From Pseudomonas sp. REP124 (GTDB taxonomy: Bacteria > Pseudomonadota > Gammaproteobacteria > Pseudomonadales > Pseudomonadaceae): DNA of 41,173 bases. Of this stretch, positions 32,601 through 41,108 are shown one piece after another. How positions within the stretch are numbered: the first letter of the stretch is position 1; each line of letters begins with the position of its first letter. The stretch is taken from positions 1 to 41,173 of the forward strand of contig NZ_JAIQWX010000045.1 of NCBI RefSeq assembly GCF_020164475.1, given 5' to 3'. The notes under the pieces were generated by a model that saw only the letters and a program-made list of their open reading frames with translations, was not told the origin of the DNA and did not search any database. The position numbers and the translations under genes were made by a program.

Positions 32601-33293
32601 CAGCAGCTGGAATTTCTCGGTCATCGATTCTGCGTCGCGGCGGATGGCCAGGAAGGCTTCGAGACATGGAAGACCGACGCATTTGACCTGGTGATCGTCG
32701 ACTGCAACATGCCGGTCATGAATGGCTACGAGCTGTGCCGGGCCATTCGCCAACACGAAAAACAGACGCGACAAGCGCCGTGTACGGTCCTGGGTTTCAC
32801 CGCCAATGCCCAGCCCGAAGAGGTCCAGCGCTGCAAGCGCGCAGGCATGGATGACTGCCTGTTCAAACCCCTGACTCTGACGGCCCTGAGCCACAGGGTC
32901 GAAGGCCTGGCACCGACGGTCCGTTCCCCCGCCTTCCGCCTGGAAGGTTTGCAACAACTGACGGGAGGCAACCCGGCGTTGAACCTGCGCCTGTTGACCG
33001 AACTGCTCAACAGCAATCGTCAGGATCGTCAGGGCTTGCTGGCGCTGCGCGACTGCGCCGAACCCCAGGCGTTTCTCGATATTGCCCACAAAATCAAGGG
33101 CGCAGCCCGCATCGTTCAGGCCTCTCGACTGATCGACAGCTGTGAAGCCCTCGAAAGCATTTGCCGAACGCCTTTTGCCCCTGACCAGGTCGCCGAATGC
33201 GCCTCCGCCGTGGAGCGTGCGTTGCTGGAACTCGACCAGGCTTTGCTGCAACAAATCGGCGACAACGACCACAGCAGAACCACAGAGGCTTAA
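29649..33293 (+). CDS. BvgS/RocS-type unorthodox sensor histidine kinase
   Basis: A 1214-residue inner-membrane kinase. Order: signal peptide (about 10-29), two periplasmic SBP_bac_3 (Venus-flytrap) domains (about 60-285 and 300-540), a membrane helix (about 546-563), PAS (585-705), HisKA with His729 in ATMSHEIRTPMN, HATPase_c (830-945; DSGIGIS, GGTGLGLVIS), receiver with Asp1018 (LVIVDCNMPVMNG), and Hpt with His1147 (IAHKIKGAA). This is the full His-Asp-His phosphorelay of BvgS, which passes phosphate to BvgA-type regulators. The GTG at 29649 overlaps the regulator stop; ATG 29661 or 29676 are alternatives. The ligand is unknown. Confidence 0.92.
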   Translation: MRNRMPSRVMDYLILIAVGLCLNSSSFAAQHSETYDLLSRSTAGHLDIRLDTGQKRWLKNRRELVLGTSAPDYPPFDLTSSGRDYEGFTADYAGILGNVTDLPIRVQRFPSRGAAIEALENGEVDLLGTANGFEARNSDIVLSQPYAVDQPVLVTREGESRSLTDGLADMRLSMVYHYLPLDEVKALYPKALITSYPSYQNAINAVAFDQADVFLGDTISTHYIINKGYLNNIRMASFGKHEAHGFSFAVRQDNPELLGIVNAMLEAVPSSVRENIARRWSAGSDILLTDHKLELSYSEERWLAQHPVVRVVVNEAFAPLTFFDSEGNLRGVAADLLELIRLRTGLRFDIQRSRSDSDMIQRVEDNQADLIAALLPSAQRETLLNFSRPYLQNSYVLLTRKAEDSPANLTQLEGSRLAIAQGHPLVDYLRREFPLIKIIETPDTFSAVEMLAEGLAEGAVNSLVIANYFISSRLFEHTLQISTTIGTEQAAFSLATKHGAKELHDILNKALLSISPEELGIINSRWRGYSASAQNTWRHYHRLFYQIVIGAGVLLLISVAWNAYMRRQINQRKAAERALSDQFEFMRSLVNGTPHPIYVRDRQGLLQSCNDSYLQAFNARREDVIGKSVIEGSLSNAFEAREYQADYQRVVAEGTPLILDRPMHIGGRRLTIYHWILPYRDSSGEVQGIIGGWIDISERRQLFDELRCAKERADEANRAKSTFLATMSHEIRTPMNAIIGMLELTLKRIEHQHPDRPAIDVAYNSARDLLELIGDILDIARIESGHLSLSPERVNPREVVASVVRIFDGLARQKALELQLDFNPVDPPVDVLLDPLRFKQVLSNLVSNAIKFTEQGQVRISVELHPTNEPDQVQMQLQVEDSGIGISAQDQQRLFQPFAQAANTGQTGGTGLGLVISRSLCERMGGSLQLSSQPSVGTRVQMSLLLPALKREFEVREDPPVYAVSAPLKVLVVDDHAANRLLMCQQLEFLGHRFCVAADGQEGFETWKTDAFDLVIVDCNMPVMNGYELCRAIRQHEKQTRQAPCTVLGFTANAQPEEVQRCKRAGMDDCLFKPLTLTALSHRVEGLAPTVRSPAFRLEGLQQLTGGNPALNLRLLTELLNSNRQDRQGLLALRDCAEPQAFLDIAHKIKGAARIVQASRLIDSCEALESICRTPFAPDQVAECASAVERALLELDQALLQQIGDNDHSRTTEA

Positions 33294-33341
33294 CTATGCT
33301 TGGACGCTGAGCAGTGTGTTAACCCTCACGGAGTGACTTGC

Positions 33342-36287
33342 ATGTCTGACCCACTGCGTCCGGATCCTCGGCGATTTCCCCTGCACGTTCACATCAGCGT
33401 GATGTTCACCTGCCTGCTTTTGTTTACGGGGATCGTACTGGGCCTGTTCAACTACCATCAGACCACTCAGATCATCCTGTCCAGCAGCGAGAAGCTGTTC
33501 GAGCGCATCGAGCAGGATGTGCGCCTGGACTTGAAAGCCACCTATGAACCGATCCGCCACCTGCTGAGCCTGCAAGTCGTCAACCCGGCCATCAACGGCA
33601 CCGACCTGACGCAACGCCTGACACTGCTCAAACCCTTCAGCCAGTCGCTCATCGACAACCCGGATCTGGCGTCGCTGTATCTTGGCTACAGCAACGGCGA
33701 TTTTTTCATGGTTCGACCGCTGCGGACCGAGGCCCTGAAAACCCTGCTCGAAGCTCCAGCGACAGCGGCTTATCACGTCTGGAGCATCGAGCGAAACAGC
33801 AGCGGCCAGGTGCATTCCCAATCGCTGTTTTTCGATCAGGGCCTGACCTTCATCAGCCGCCACGACAACCCCGATGACAGCTACGACCCGCGCAGCCGCA
33901 CCTGGTTTACCAGCGCCAGCCGCGATCAAGATCAGATCACCACCGAACCTTATGTGTTCTTTTCCACCCATAACGTAGGCACCACCCTGGCCCGACGCGG
34001 TGGCGAGCAGGTGGTGATGGGCGCAGACCTGACCCTGGCCGAACTCAGCGCCACTCTGGCCAAGCACGTGGTGACGCCCGCCACCCAGATCGTGCTATTC
34101 GATACCCACGGCAATGCCGTTGCCTATCCCGACGCCAGCCGCCTGATCATCGACGACAAGACCGCTCGCCTGATCAAAGCCGCCGACCTGAACCCCAGTC
34201 TGAATGCACTGCTCAACGCCCCCCAAGAAGGCAATCGCCTGAATGCCGGCGGTCGCCAATGGATCGTCGCCCGCAGCAGCATGCAGGAAGGCGGGCCCAA
34301 CGGCCTGCAACTGGCGATGCTGGTGCCGGAAGATGAATTGCTCGTCGATGCCTACCGCATGCGCTGGCAAGGGGCGTTGATTACCCTGGCGACGCTGCTG
34401 TTGTGCATACCGCTGGGCTGGGCGACTTCGCGCATCCTCGTCAAACCCTTGCGGGCACTGGTGCTGGAGGCCGATGCCATTCGCAGTTTCGATTTCAACC
34501 GACCGCTGTCCCGGCGCTCTCCGGTGCTGGAGATCGATCAACTGAGCGTGTCGATGTCACGGATGAAGGACACCCTGGCGAGCTTCTTCCAGATCACCGA
34601 CAGCCTGAGCGCCGAAACCCGTTTCGATCCTCTGCTGGAACGGGTGCTGTTTGAAACCGTGAAGATCGGCCAGGCCCAGGCCGGCCTGATCTACCTGCGC
34701 GAAGGCGACGATGACCGCATGGAACCCCGTGGCCTGGTGATCAAGGAGACGGCTCTACCCCTGGCGTCCTTCGACCTGCAGGCTCACGAACCGCAGAATC
34801 CGCAGAGCCCGGACTGGATGCAACAGTTGTGCACCGCCGACAATGTCGTCAGCAATCTGGGGTTCGAACAGGCTGGGGATTTACAGAAAGTGCTGCTCGC
34901 ACTGGAGTGCCCTCGGGTTCATCTGATCGGCATTCGCTTGCACAATCGCCACAACGAAACTGTGGGCCTGCTGGTGTTCCTGCTGGAGGACAGCGGCAGC
35001 AAGGAAGACCTGGAAAAACTGCGTCCCGACCGCATCGCGTTTCTTCAAGCGGTATCCGGCGCGGCGGCGGTGAGTATCGAAAGCAAGCGGCTTCAAGCTC
35101 GCCAGAAACGGCTGATGGAGTCGTTCATCCAGTTGTTGGCCGGCGCGATCGACGCCAAGAGCCCCTACACCGGCGGACATTGCCAGCGTGTACCGGTCCT
35201 GACGCTGATGCTCGCTCAGGCCGCGGCGGCCAGCAACGACCCGGCGTTCTGTGACTACCAACCCAACGAGGATGAATGGGAGGCGCTGCACATTGCCTCC
35301 TGGTTGCACGATTGCGGCAAGGTCACCACGCCCGAATACGTCGTCGACAAGGCCACGAAACTGGAAACCCTGAACGATCGCATCCACGAAATCCGTACCC
35401 GCTTCGAGGTGCTCAAGCGCGATGCCTGGGTGAGTTACTGGCGGGCGCTCGCCCAGGGCGGCGATGAGCAATCGCTGGCACAGCTGCGCGATGGGACGCT
35501 GCAAGGGCTGGATGAGGATTTCGCCTTTGTCGCCAACTGCAATCTGGGCGGCGAAGCCATGGCCGAGGACGATCTGCAGCGCCTGCGCCGCATCGCCGAG
35601 CGCACCTGGACGCGAACCCTGGATGACCGTCTGGGCGTTTCCTGGGAAGAGAACCAGCGCCAGGCCCGCACTCCGGCCCCGACATTGCCGGTGACCGAAT
35701 GGCTGCTGGCGGACAAGGCCGAACACCTGCTCGAACGCCCCGCGACCGAACTGATCGCGCCGGACAATCCCTGGGGGTTCAAACTCAATGTTCCGCGCTA
35801 CAAGTACAACCGCGGCGAGCTCTACAACCTGAGCATCACCCGCGGCACCCTGACGAGCGAGGAGCGCTACATCATCAATCACCACATGGTGCAGACGATC
35901 CTGATGCTCAATCAGCTGCCCTTCCCCGCCCATCTGCGCAACGTCCCGGAAATCGCCGGCGGCCATCACGAGAAAATGGACGGCACCGGTTACCCGAAAC
36001 GCTTGAAGCGCGAAGAGATGAGCCTGCCGGCGCGGATGATGGCGATTGCCGATATCTTCGAAGCCCTGACCGCTGCCGACCGGCCTTACAAGAAGGCCAA
36101 GTCGCTGAGCGAGGCGCTGGGTATCATGGCGTTCATGTGCCGCGATGCCCACATCGATCCGCAGCTGTTCAGGTTGTTCATCGAGGCGCGCATCTATCGG
36201 CAGTACGCCGAGCGTTTTCTCGACGCTCGGCAGATCGATGCGGTGGACGCGTCAGGCCTGCTGATCAAAGCGGGCCTGACGGTGTGA
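33342..36287 (+). CDS. Cache-HAMP-GAF-HD-GYP membrane protein, likely c-di-GMP phosphodiesterase
   Basis: A 981-residue protein: membrane helix (about 17-37), periplasmic double-Cache sensor (40-340; NPDLASLYLGYSNGDFFMV, SYDPRSRTWF), second membrane helix (about 345-363), HAMP (365-415), GAF (435-590), and HD-GYP (595-955). The HD-GYP metal ligands are present: His613, His656-Asp657 (LHDCGK), His847-His848, His875-His876 and the GYP at 883-885 in HHEKMDGTGYP. Between the HD and the distal histidines there is an extra segment of about 150 residues. GGAG lies eight bases before ATG 33342. It is 48 bp after the RocS-type kinase gene, same strand, so probably the same operon. Stop abuts the convergent msrC stop. 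Confidence 0.9.
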   Translation: MSDPLRPDPRRFPLHVHISVMFTCLLLFTGIVLGLFNYHQTTQIILSSSEKLFERIEQDVRLDLKATYEPIRHLLSLQVVNPAINGTDLTQRLTLLKPFSQSLIDNPDLASLYLGYSNGDFFMVRPLRTEALKTLLEAPATAAYHVWSIERNSSGQVHSQSLFFDQGLTFISRHDNPDDSYDPRSRTWFTSASRDQDQITTEPYVFFSTHNVGTTLARRGGEQVVMGADLTLAELSATLAKHVVTPATQIVLFDTHGNAVAYPDASRLIIDDKTARLIKAADLNPSLNALLNAPQEGNRLNAGGRQWIVARSSMQEGGPNGLQLAMLVPEDELLVDAYRMRWQGALITLATLLLCIPLGWATSRILVKPLRALVLEADAIRSFDFNRPLSRRSPVLEIDQLSVSMSRMKDTLASFFQITDSLSAETRFDPLLERVLFETVKIGQAQAGLIYLREGDDDRMEPRGLVIKETALPLASFDLQAHEPQNPQSPDWMQQLCTADNVVSNLGFEQAGDLQKVLLALECPRVHLIGIRLHNRHNETVGLLVFLLEDSGSKEDLEKLRPDRIAFLQAVSGAAAVSIESKRLQARQKRLMESFIQLLAGAIDAKSPYTGGHCQRVPVLTLMLAQAAAASNDPAFCDYQPNEDEWEALHIASWLHDCGKVTTPEYVVDKATKLETLNDRIHEIRTRFEVLKRDAWVSYWRALAQGGDEQSLAQLRDGTLQGLDEDFAFVANCNLGGEAMAEDDLQRLRRIAERTWTRTLDDRLGVSWEENQRQARTPAPTLPVTEWLLADKAEHLLERPATELIAPDNPWGFKLNVPRYKYNRGELYNLSITRGTLTSEERYIINHHMVQTILMLNQLPFPAHLRNVPEIAGGHHEKMDGTGYPKRLKREEMSLPARMMAIADIFEALTAADRPYKKAKSLSEALGIMAFMCRDAHIDPQLFRLFIEARIYRQYAERFLDARQIDAVDASGLLIKAGLTV

Positions 36288-36770
36288 TCAGCAATCGGTC
36301 AGGCGCAGGAAAATCGCTGCCAGTTGCTCGATACCGGCCTGATCCTCGGTGGTGAAGCGCGCCAGTTTCGGGCTGTCGAGATCCAGCACTCCGATCAGCC
36401 GACCGTCCTTGACCAACGGCACCACGATTTCGCTGTTAGACGCGCTGTCGCAAGCGATGTGACCGGGGAAAGCGTGTACGTCCTCGACCAGTTGCGTCTG
36501 CAAGGTCGCCGCTGCGGTGCCGCACACACCACGGCCGAAGGGAATCCGTACGCAGGCGATCTGGCCCTGGAACGGGCCCAGCACAAGTTCTTCGTTACGG
36601 TTGAGATAGAAACCGGCCCAGTTCAGGTCTTCGAGCTGGTTGAACAGAAAAGCCGAAAACTGCGCGGCGTTGGCGATGAAATCCCGCTCGTCCGCCAGCA
36701 GCGATTCGAGCTGCGCGTGCAGCATGCCGTAGCCTTCGAGGCCCTGGCCGCTCTTTTGTAAATCGATCAT
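36288..36770 (-). CDS. msrC: Free methionine-(R)-sulfoxide reductase (GAF domain)
   Basis: A 160-residue GAF protein of the fRMsr (YebR/MsrC) family. WAGFYL, LGPFQGQIACVRIPFGRGVCGTAA (in pieces) and HIACDSASNSEIVVPL carry the three reactive cysteines, followed by GVLDLDSP. It reduces free Met-R-sulfoxide with thioredoxin. ATG 36770 overlaps the stop of the upstream DUF815 gene (ATGA), with GGAG eight bases upstream inside that gene. Confidence 0.92.
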   Translation of the reverse strand: MIDLQKSGQGLEGYGMLHAQLESLLADERDFIANAAQFSAFLFNQLEDLNWAGFYLNRNEELVLGPFQGQIACVRIPFGRGVCGTAAATLQTQLVEDVHAFPGHIACDSASNSEIVVPLVKDGRLIGVLDLDSPKLARFTTEDQAGIEQLAAIFLRLTDC

Positions 36771-37657
36771 GCCTTGTGCTCCAAAAGTTTCAGCCCGACC
36801 CAATAGCGGGCAAATTGATACGCGCAACGTCCGTTGCGATTGCCGCGCCCGGTGGCCCAGCGTACCGCGAGGATGTCCAGCTCCTCGGTACGTTGCCACT
36901 CAAGGCCGGCCTTGTCGGCCAACTGACCGATCCAGTGTTCGACGACGTTGAGAAAGTGTTCCTGGGTAAACGGATAGAACGACAGCCACAGACCGAAGCG
37001 ATCCGACAGGGCGATCTTGTCCTCTACCGCCTCGCTGGGGTGCAATTCGCCATCGACGCGTTTCCAGTTTTCGTTATCGCTTTCCTTTTCCGGCACCAGG
37101 TGGCGACGGTTGGAAGTGGCATACAGCAATACGTTGTCCGGCGCCTGTTCGAGGGAACCGTCGAGGACGCTTTTGAGCACGCGATAATCGCCCTCGCCGG
37201 ACTCGAACGACAGGTCATCGCAGAACAGCACGAAACGTTGCGGCAGTTTTGCGATCTGTTCGACGACCCGCGGCAGGTCTGCCAAATGATCGCGCTCGAT
37301 CTCGATCAGGCGCAATCCGCCCTCGGCATGCTCGGCCAGCAAGGCGCGGACCAGCGACGATTTGCCGGTGCCACGCGAGCCCCATAGCAAGGCGTGGTTG
37401 GCGGGCATACCGTCGATGAATTGTTGAGTGTTGCGGCCCAGTTGCTCCACTTGCCGATCGACGCCGATCAGGTCGGACAGACGCATGTCGAGGCTGACTT
37501 GCAGCGGCAGCAGGAAACCGCTGCGCCCTTCGCGCTGCCAGCGAGCCGCCAGGCAGGTCGTCCAGTCGATGGCTTGCCGAGGGGTGGGCAACAGCGGTTC
37601 GATACGGGCCAGAACGGCGTCGGCGCGTTCAAGAAAAGCATTCAATCGGGAATCCAC
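36767..37657 (-). CDS. DUF815 AAA+-type ATPase
   Basis: A 296-residue P-loop ATPase. Walker A is GSRGTGKSSL and Walker B is FVLFCDDLSFE; sensor-like LYATSNRRHLVP and the closing GRGNRNGRCAYQFARYW region are typical of DUF815. Role unknown; members often accompany small redox or DNA-repair genes. Start GTG 37657 is chosen because AGGAAAA lies five bases upstream; the frame continues to ATG 37765 with 36 further residues. It is translationally coupled to msrC and divergent from sagS. Confidence 0.85.
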   Translation of the reverse strand: MDSRLNAFLERADAVLARIEPLLPTPRQAIDWTTCLAARWQREGRSGFLLPLQVSLDMRLSDLIGVDRQVEQLGRNTQQFIDGMPANHALLWGSRGTGKSSLVRALLAEHAEGGLRLIEIERDHLADLPRVVEQIAKLPQRFVLFCDDLSFESGEGDYRVLKSVLDGSLEQAPDNVLLYATSNRRHLVPEKESDNENWKRVDGELHPSEAVEDKIALSDRFGLWLSFYPFTQEHFLNVVEHWIGQLADKAGLEWQRTEELDILAVRWATGRGNRNGRCAYQFARYWVGLKLLEHKA

Positions 37658-37815
37658 GTCTTTTCCTCGGGCAAGTTGACAAACATGATGGTGATACAGC
37701 GATGGCAAATAGCGCTTGATGACCGGCCAAAGCCCCGGTAGAAGGCTCCCGAGAACATCATGCATGATCGGCTATGCTTGAGCAGCGAAGGGAAACGGAA
37801 GTGGTCCAACACCCC

Positions 37816-40137
37816 ATGGATATCAAATTCACCAACCGGCTGTCCTATAAACAAGCCCGGCTTACCGTGCTGGTGGGTTTCATTCTGGGCACGCTGCTCA
37901 GCCTGCTGCAAATAGGCATCGATTATGCCAGCGAAGACGCCTCCATCAACCGTGAAATCCTGTCTTTGCTGGAAATCAGCCACAACCCTGCCTCACGCAT
38001 CGCCTACAACATCGACGCCGAGCTGGCCCAGGAACTGACCATGGGCCTGCTGCGTTCCCCGGCGATCATCGGCGCGAAGCTGACCGACAACAACGGCAAC
38101 GTGCTCGCCAACGTCAGGCGCCCCGGCCTGCAAAGCGGCTATCGGGTGCTCAGCGACTTGCTGTTCGGCGCGGACCGGCGGTTCGAGGACCGCCTCTATC
38201 TGGATCACCTGCCCAACGAATCCCTCGGCGTCCTGCAACTGGATGTCGACACCTATTCCTTCGGTTATCGCTTCCTGCGTCGCGCCGAAGTGACGCTGCT
38301 CAACGGTTTTGCCCGCAGCCTGATCCTGACCGGCATCCTGCTGGCGCTGTTCTATGTGATGCTGACCAAGCCGCTGGTGCGGGTGATCCGTGAACTGAGC
38401 GGCCGCGATTCGCGCAGCATGGAACCGACCGCCCTGGAGTGTCCGCCGGGGCATGCCAACGACGAGATCGGGGTTCTGGTGACCGTTGCCAACCAGCAGT
38501 TCGAGAATGTCGCCACCGAGATCCAGCAACGGCGCAACGCGGAAAACCGTTTGACCGATTACCTCGGCCAACTGGAAAACATCGTCTCGGCGCGCACCAC
38601 CGAACTCAAGGCGATCAATGCCCGCCTCAGCCAGTCCAACCAGGAACTCGAAGTCGCCCGCAGTACCGCGCTGGACATGGCCGAAGCGCGCTCGGTGTTC
38701 CTGGCCAACATGAGCCACGAGATTCGCACGCCGCTCAATGGCTTGCTGGGGATGATCGCGCTGTCCCTCGACGGGCCGCTGACGGCCGAGCAACAGCAAC
38801 AGCTGTCCATCGCCCATGACTCGGGCAAAGTGCTGGTGGAATTGCTCAACGATATTCTCGACCTGTCGAAATTCGATGCCGGTCAGCTCGAGCTCGAACA
38901 CATTCCGTTCGACCTGGGCTCGCTGGTCGAAGACACCGCCAACCTGCTGTCGCAGAACGCAGCGCCGAGTGTCGAGCTGACCTGCCTCATCGATCCGCAG
39001 TTTCCGGCGCTGGTGCTCGGCGATCCGACCCGGGTACGGCAGATCGTCAGCAACCTGCTCTCCAACGCGCTCAAGTTCACCCGTTTCGGGCGGGTCGATG
39101 TGCGGCTGTCGAGCTCCGGTGAAGGGGTGAAGATCGAAGTCTGCGATACCGGCATCGGTATTCCTCAGGACGCTCAGGTCAAAATCTTCCAGCCGTTCAC
39201 CCAGGCGGGCGCCGGAATCACCCGGCAATTCGGTGGCACGGGGCTGGGGCTGGCACTGACCTACAACCTGTGCGAAGCCATGAATGGCCGCTTGAGCATC
39301 AGTTCGGAAGCCGGCTTCGGCAGCCAGTTCTGCGCTGAATTGCCACTGCCCCGCCATACCCGGGCCGTCGTCCCCTCGACCCTGGGCGGCAAGGTCATCG
39401 CCATCACCTCCGCCAGCAGTGGTCTGGCGGAACTGCTGTCCAGTGTCTTGCCGGTCTGGGGCGTGGAGTATCAGCAACGGTCCATCGATGATCCGCTGAT
39501 CGGCCTGGACCCCGATGTGCTGATTACCGATTGCCCCGAATGCCTGTTCAATCTGCGTCCGGCCATCAGCGCGCCGATTCTGCTGGTGACCGCCTACGGC
39601 AGTTTCCTGCCCAGCGAACAGGTCAGCGCCCTCGCGCCCTTGCAGCAGCAGGCTCGCCCGCTGGCGCGCAATGCGCTGTATCAGAATCTGCGGCGCATCC
39701 TGCAACCGGAAATGACGACGATCAGCGAAACCCAGGTCGATACGCCCTCTGCGCAACGCCGGGCACGGGTGCTGCTGGTCGAAGACAACCCGGTCAATCA
39801 ACTGGTGGCAAAAGGCATGCTGGGTAAGCTCGGCTGCGAGGTCTACGTTGCAGCTCATGGCGTCGAAGCGCTGGATCAGCTGGAGAACAGTGAATTCGAC
39901 CTGGTGCTGATGGACTGCAACATGCCGGTCATGGATGGCTATGAGGCCAGCCGGCAGATCCGCCGTAGCGGGCGCTGGCCGCAATTGCCCATCGTTGCGC
40001 TGACCGCCAATGCCATGTCCGAAGAACGCGAGCGCTGCCGGGCGGCAGGCATGAACGACTATCTGGCCAAACCCTTCCGCCGCGAAGAGCTGGGCGCGTT
40101 GCTGGATATCTGGGTACCGGTCACGACAGTGCCTTGA
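37816..40137 (+). CDS. sagS: Hybrid sensor kinase SagS
   Basis: A 773-residue hybrid kinase. It begins MDIKFTNRLSYKQARLTVLV; membrane helices lie at about 18-37 and 168-187 with a periplasmic (HmsP-like) sensor between them. A coiled coil follows (250-290), then HisKA His301 (ANMSHEIRTPLN), HATPase_c (DTGIGIP, GGTGLGLALT), a degenerate receiver-like domain (about 520-625) and a true receiver with Asp700 (LVLMDCNMPVMDGYE). In P. aeruginosa SagS feeds HptB and BfiS and controls the switch to biofilm growth and tolerance. The flanking ospR and glutathione peroxidase genes match the P. aeruginosa locus. ATG 37774 is an alternative start. Its end overlaps convergent ospR by 17 bp. Confidence 0.9.
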   Translation: MDIKFTNRLSYKQARLTVLVGFILGTLLSLLQIGIDYASEDASINREILSLLEISHNPASRIAYNIDAELAQELTMGLLRSPAIIGAKLTDNNGNVLANVRRPGLQSGYRVLSDLLFGADRRFEDRLYLDHLPNESLGVLQLDVDTYSFGYRFLRRAEVTLLNGFARSLILTGILLALFYVMLTKPLVRVIRELSGRDSRSMEPTALECPPGHANDEIGVLVTVANQQFENVATEIQQRRNAENRLTDYLGQLENIVSARTTELKAINARLSQSNQELEVARSTALDMAEARSVFLANMSHEIRTPLNGLLGMIALSLDGPLTAEQQQQLSIAHDSGKVLVELLNDILDLSKFDAGQLELEHIPFDLGSLVEDTANLLSQNAAPSVELTCLIDPQFPALVLGDPTRVRQIVSNLLSNALKFTRFGRVDVRLSSSGEGVKIEVCDTGIGIPQDAQVKIFQPFTQAGAGITRQFGGTGLGLALTYNLCEAMNGRLSISSEAGFGSQFCAELPLPRHTRAVVPSTLGGKVIAITSASSGLAELLSSVLPVWGVEYQQRSIDDPLIGLDPDVLITDCPECLFNLRPAISAPILLVTAYGSFLPSEQVSALAPLQQQARPLARNALYQNLRRILQPEMTTISETQVDTPSAQRRARVLLVEDNPVNQLVAKGMLGKLGCEVYVAAHGVEALDQLENSEFDLVLMDCNMPVMDGYEASRQIRRSGRWPQLPIVALTANAMSEERERCRAAGMNDYLAKPFRREELGALLDIWVPVTTVP

Positions 40138-40582
40138 TCTGCCCCAACAGATGGTCCAGGCCTTCTCGCAGCTCGCTCAGGCGATCCAGATCCACGCCGC
40201 TGTCGCACAACAGACGGGCCTTCAACGGGCCGACCTGATCACGCAAGGCAAGCCCGTCTGGCGTCACACTCAAGTGCACTTCGCGCTCGTCCCGGGCCGA
40301 GCGCTGCCGTTGCACCAGCTGTAATTGCTCAAGACGCTTGAGCAATGGCGTCAGGGTGCCGGAATCCAGCGCCAGCCGCTCGCCCAGCGCCTTGACGGTC
40401 GGTTGCTCCGGCACTTTTTCCTGCCACTCCCACAACACCAGCATCGCCAGATATTGCGGGTAGGTCAGGCCCAGTTGATCGAGCATCGGCTTGTAGGCCC
40501 GGATCACCGCCCGGGACGCGGCATACAGTTTGAAGCACAGCTGGCTGTCGAGGTTCAGGGAGTCGGCGGGCAGGCTGTTCAT
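40121..40582 (-). CDS. ospR: MarR-family peroxide-sensing regulator OspR
   Basis: A 153-residue MarR protein of the OhrR/OspR group. The winged helix includes LTYPQYLAMLVLWEW, TVKALGERLALDSGTLTPLLKRLE and the wing RQRSARDEREVHL. Two cysteines, Cys16 (LDSQLCFKLY) and Cys126 (ARLLCDSGV), are 110 residues apart. I recall the same spacing for the redox pair of P. aeruginosa OspR (numbered 24 and 134 there), so a two-cysteine peroxide switch is likely. The ATG overlaps the stop of the upstream glutathione peroxidase gene, so the repressor is co-expressed with its target. Confidence 0.9.
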   Translation of the reverse strand: MNSLPADSLNLDSQLCFKLYAASRAVIRAYKPMLDQLGLTYPQYLAMLVLWEWQEKVPEQPTVKALGERLALDSGTLTPLLKRLEQLQLVQRQRSARDEREVHLSVTPDGLALRDQVGPLKARLLCDSGVDLDRLSELREGLDHLLGQIKALS

Positions 40583-41064
40583 TTGAGCAGGGCTTCGATC
40601 TCGCGACTCAGGTCCTGCGGCTTGGTGGCCGGGGCGAAACGCTTGACCAGCTGGCCGTCCTTGCCGATCAGGAACTTGGTGAAGTTCCACTTGATCCCCT
40701 GGGAACCGAGCACGCCCGGGGCACGCTTCTTCAATTGCACGAACAGCGGATGGGCGCCGGTGCCATTGACTTCGATCTTCTTGAACAGCGGGAAGCTGAC
40801 GCCGTAGTTGAGTTCGCAGAACTCGCTGATGGCGCCTTCATTGCCCGGCTCCTGCTTGCCGAACTGGTTGCAGGGGAAGCCCAGCACCACCAGGCCCTGG
40901 TCCTTGTAGGTCTGCCACAGTTCTTCGAGGCCTTTGTATTGTGGGGTGAATCCGCATTTGCTGGCGGTGTTGACCACCAGCACCGCCTTGCCGGCGTAAT
41001 CCGCCAGGGTCTTTTGCTCACCCTTGATGGTGGTGCACGGGATGCTCAGCAGGTTGTCGCTCAT
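40579..41064 (-). CDS. Glutathione/thioredoxin peroxidase
   Basis: A 161-residue Cys-type glutathione peroxidase. The peroxidatic cysteine is Cys37 in VVNTASKCGFTPQY; FPCNQFGKQEPG holds the conserved Gln and a resolving-type cysteine, and WNFTKFLI the catalytic Trp/Asn. As a cysteine enzyme it probably uses thioredoxin as well as glutathione. GGAG lies eight bases before the ATG. An OspR/OhrR-type operator lies 45-70 bp upstream. First gene of the gpx-ospR unit. Confidence 0.93.
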   Translation of the reverse strand: MSDNLLSIPCTTIKGEQKTLADYAGKAVLVVNTASKCGFTPQYKGLEELWQTYKDQGLVVLGFPCNQFGKQEPGNEGAISEFCELNYGVSFPLFKKIEVNGTGAHPLFVQLKKRAPGVLGSQGIKWNFTKFLIGKDGQLVKRFAPATKPQDLSREIEALLK

Positions 41065-41108
41065 GGGAAAGGCTCCGGTTTCGAAGGGAATGGAGCAAAC
41101 ATAGCGAG

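Noticed and set aside
29721..33272. 1183-codon open frame antisense to the RocS-type kinase
   Set aside because: Same codon-bias artefact; the plus strand encodes a complete, domain-rich kinase.
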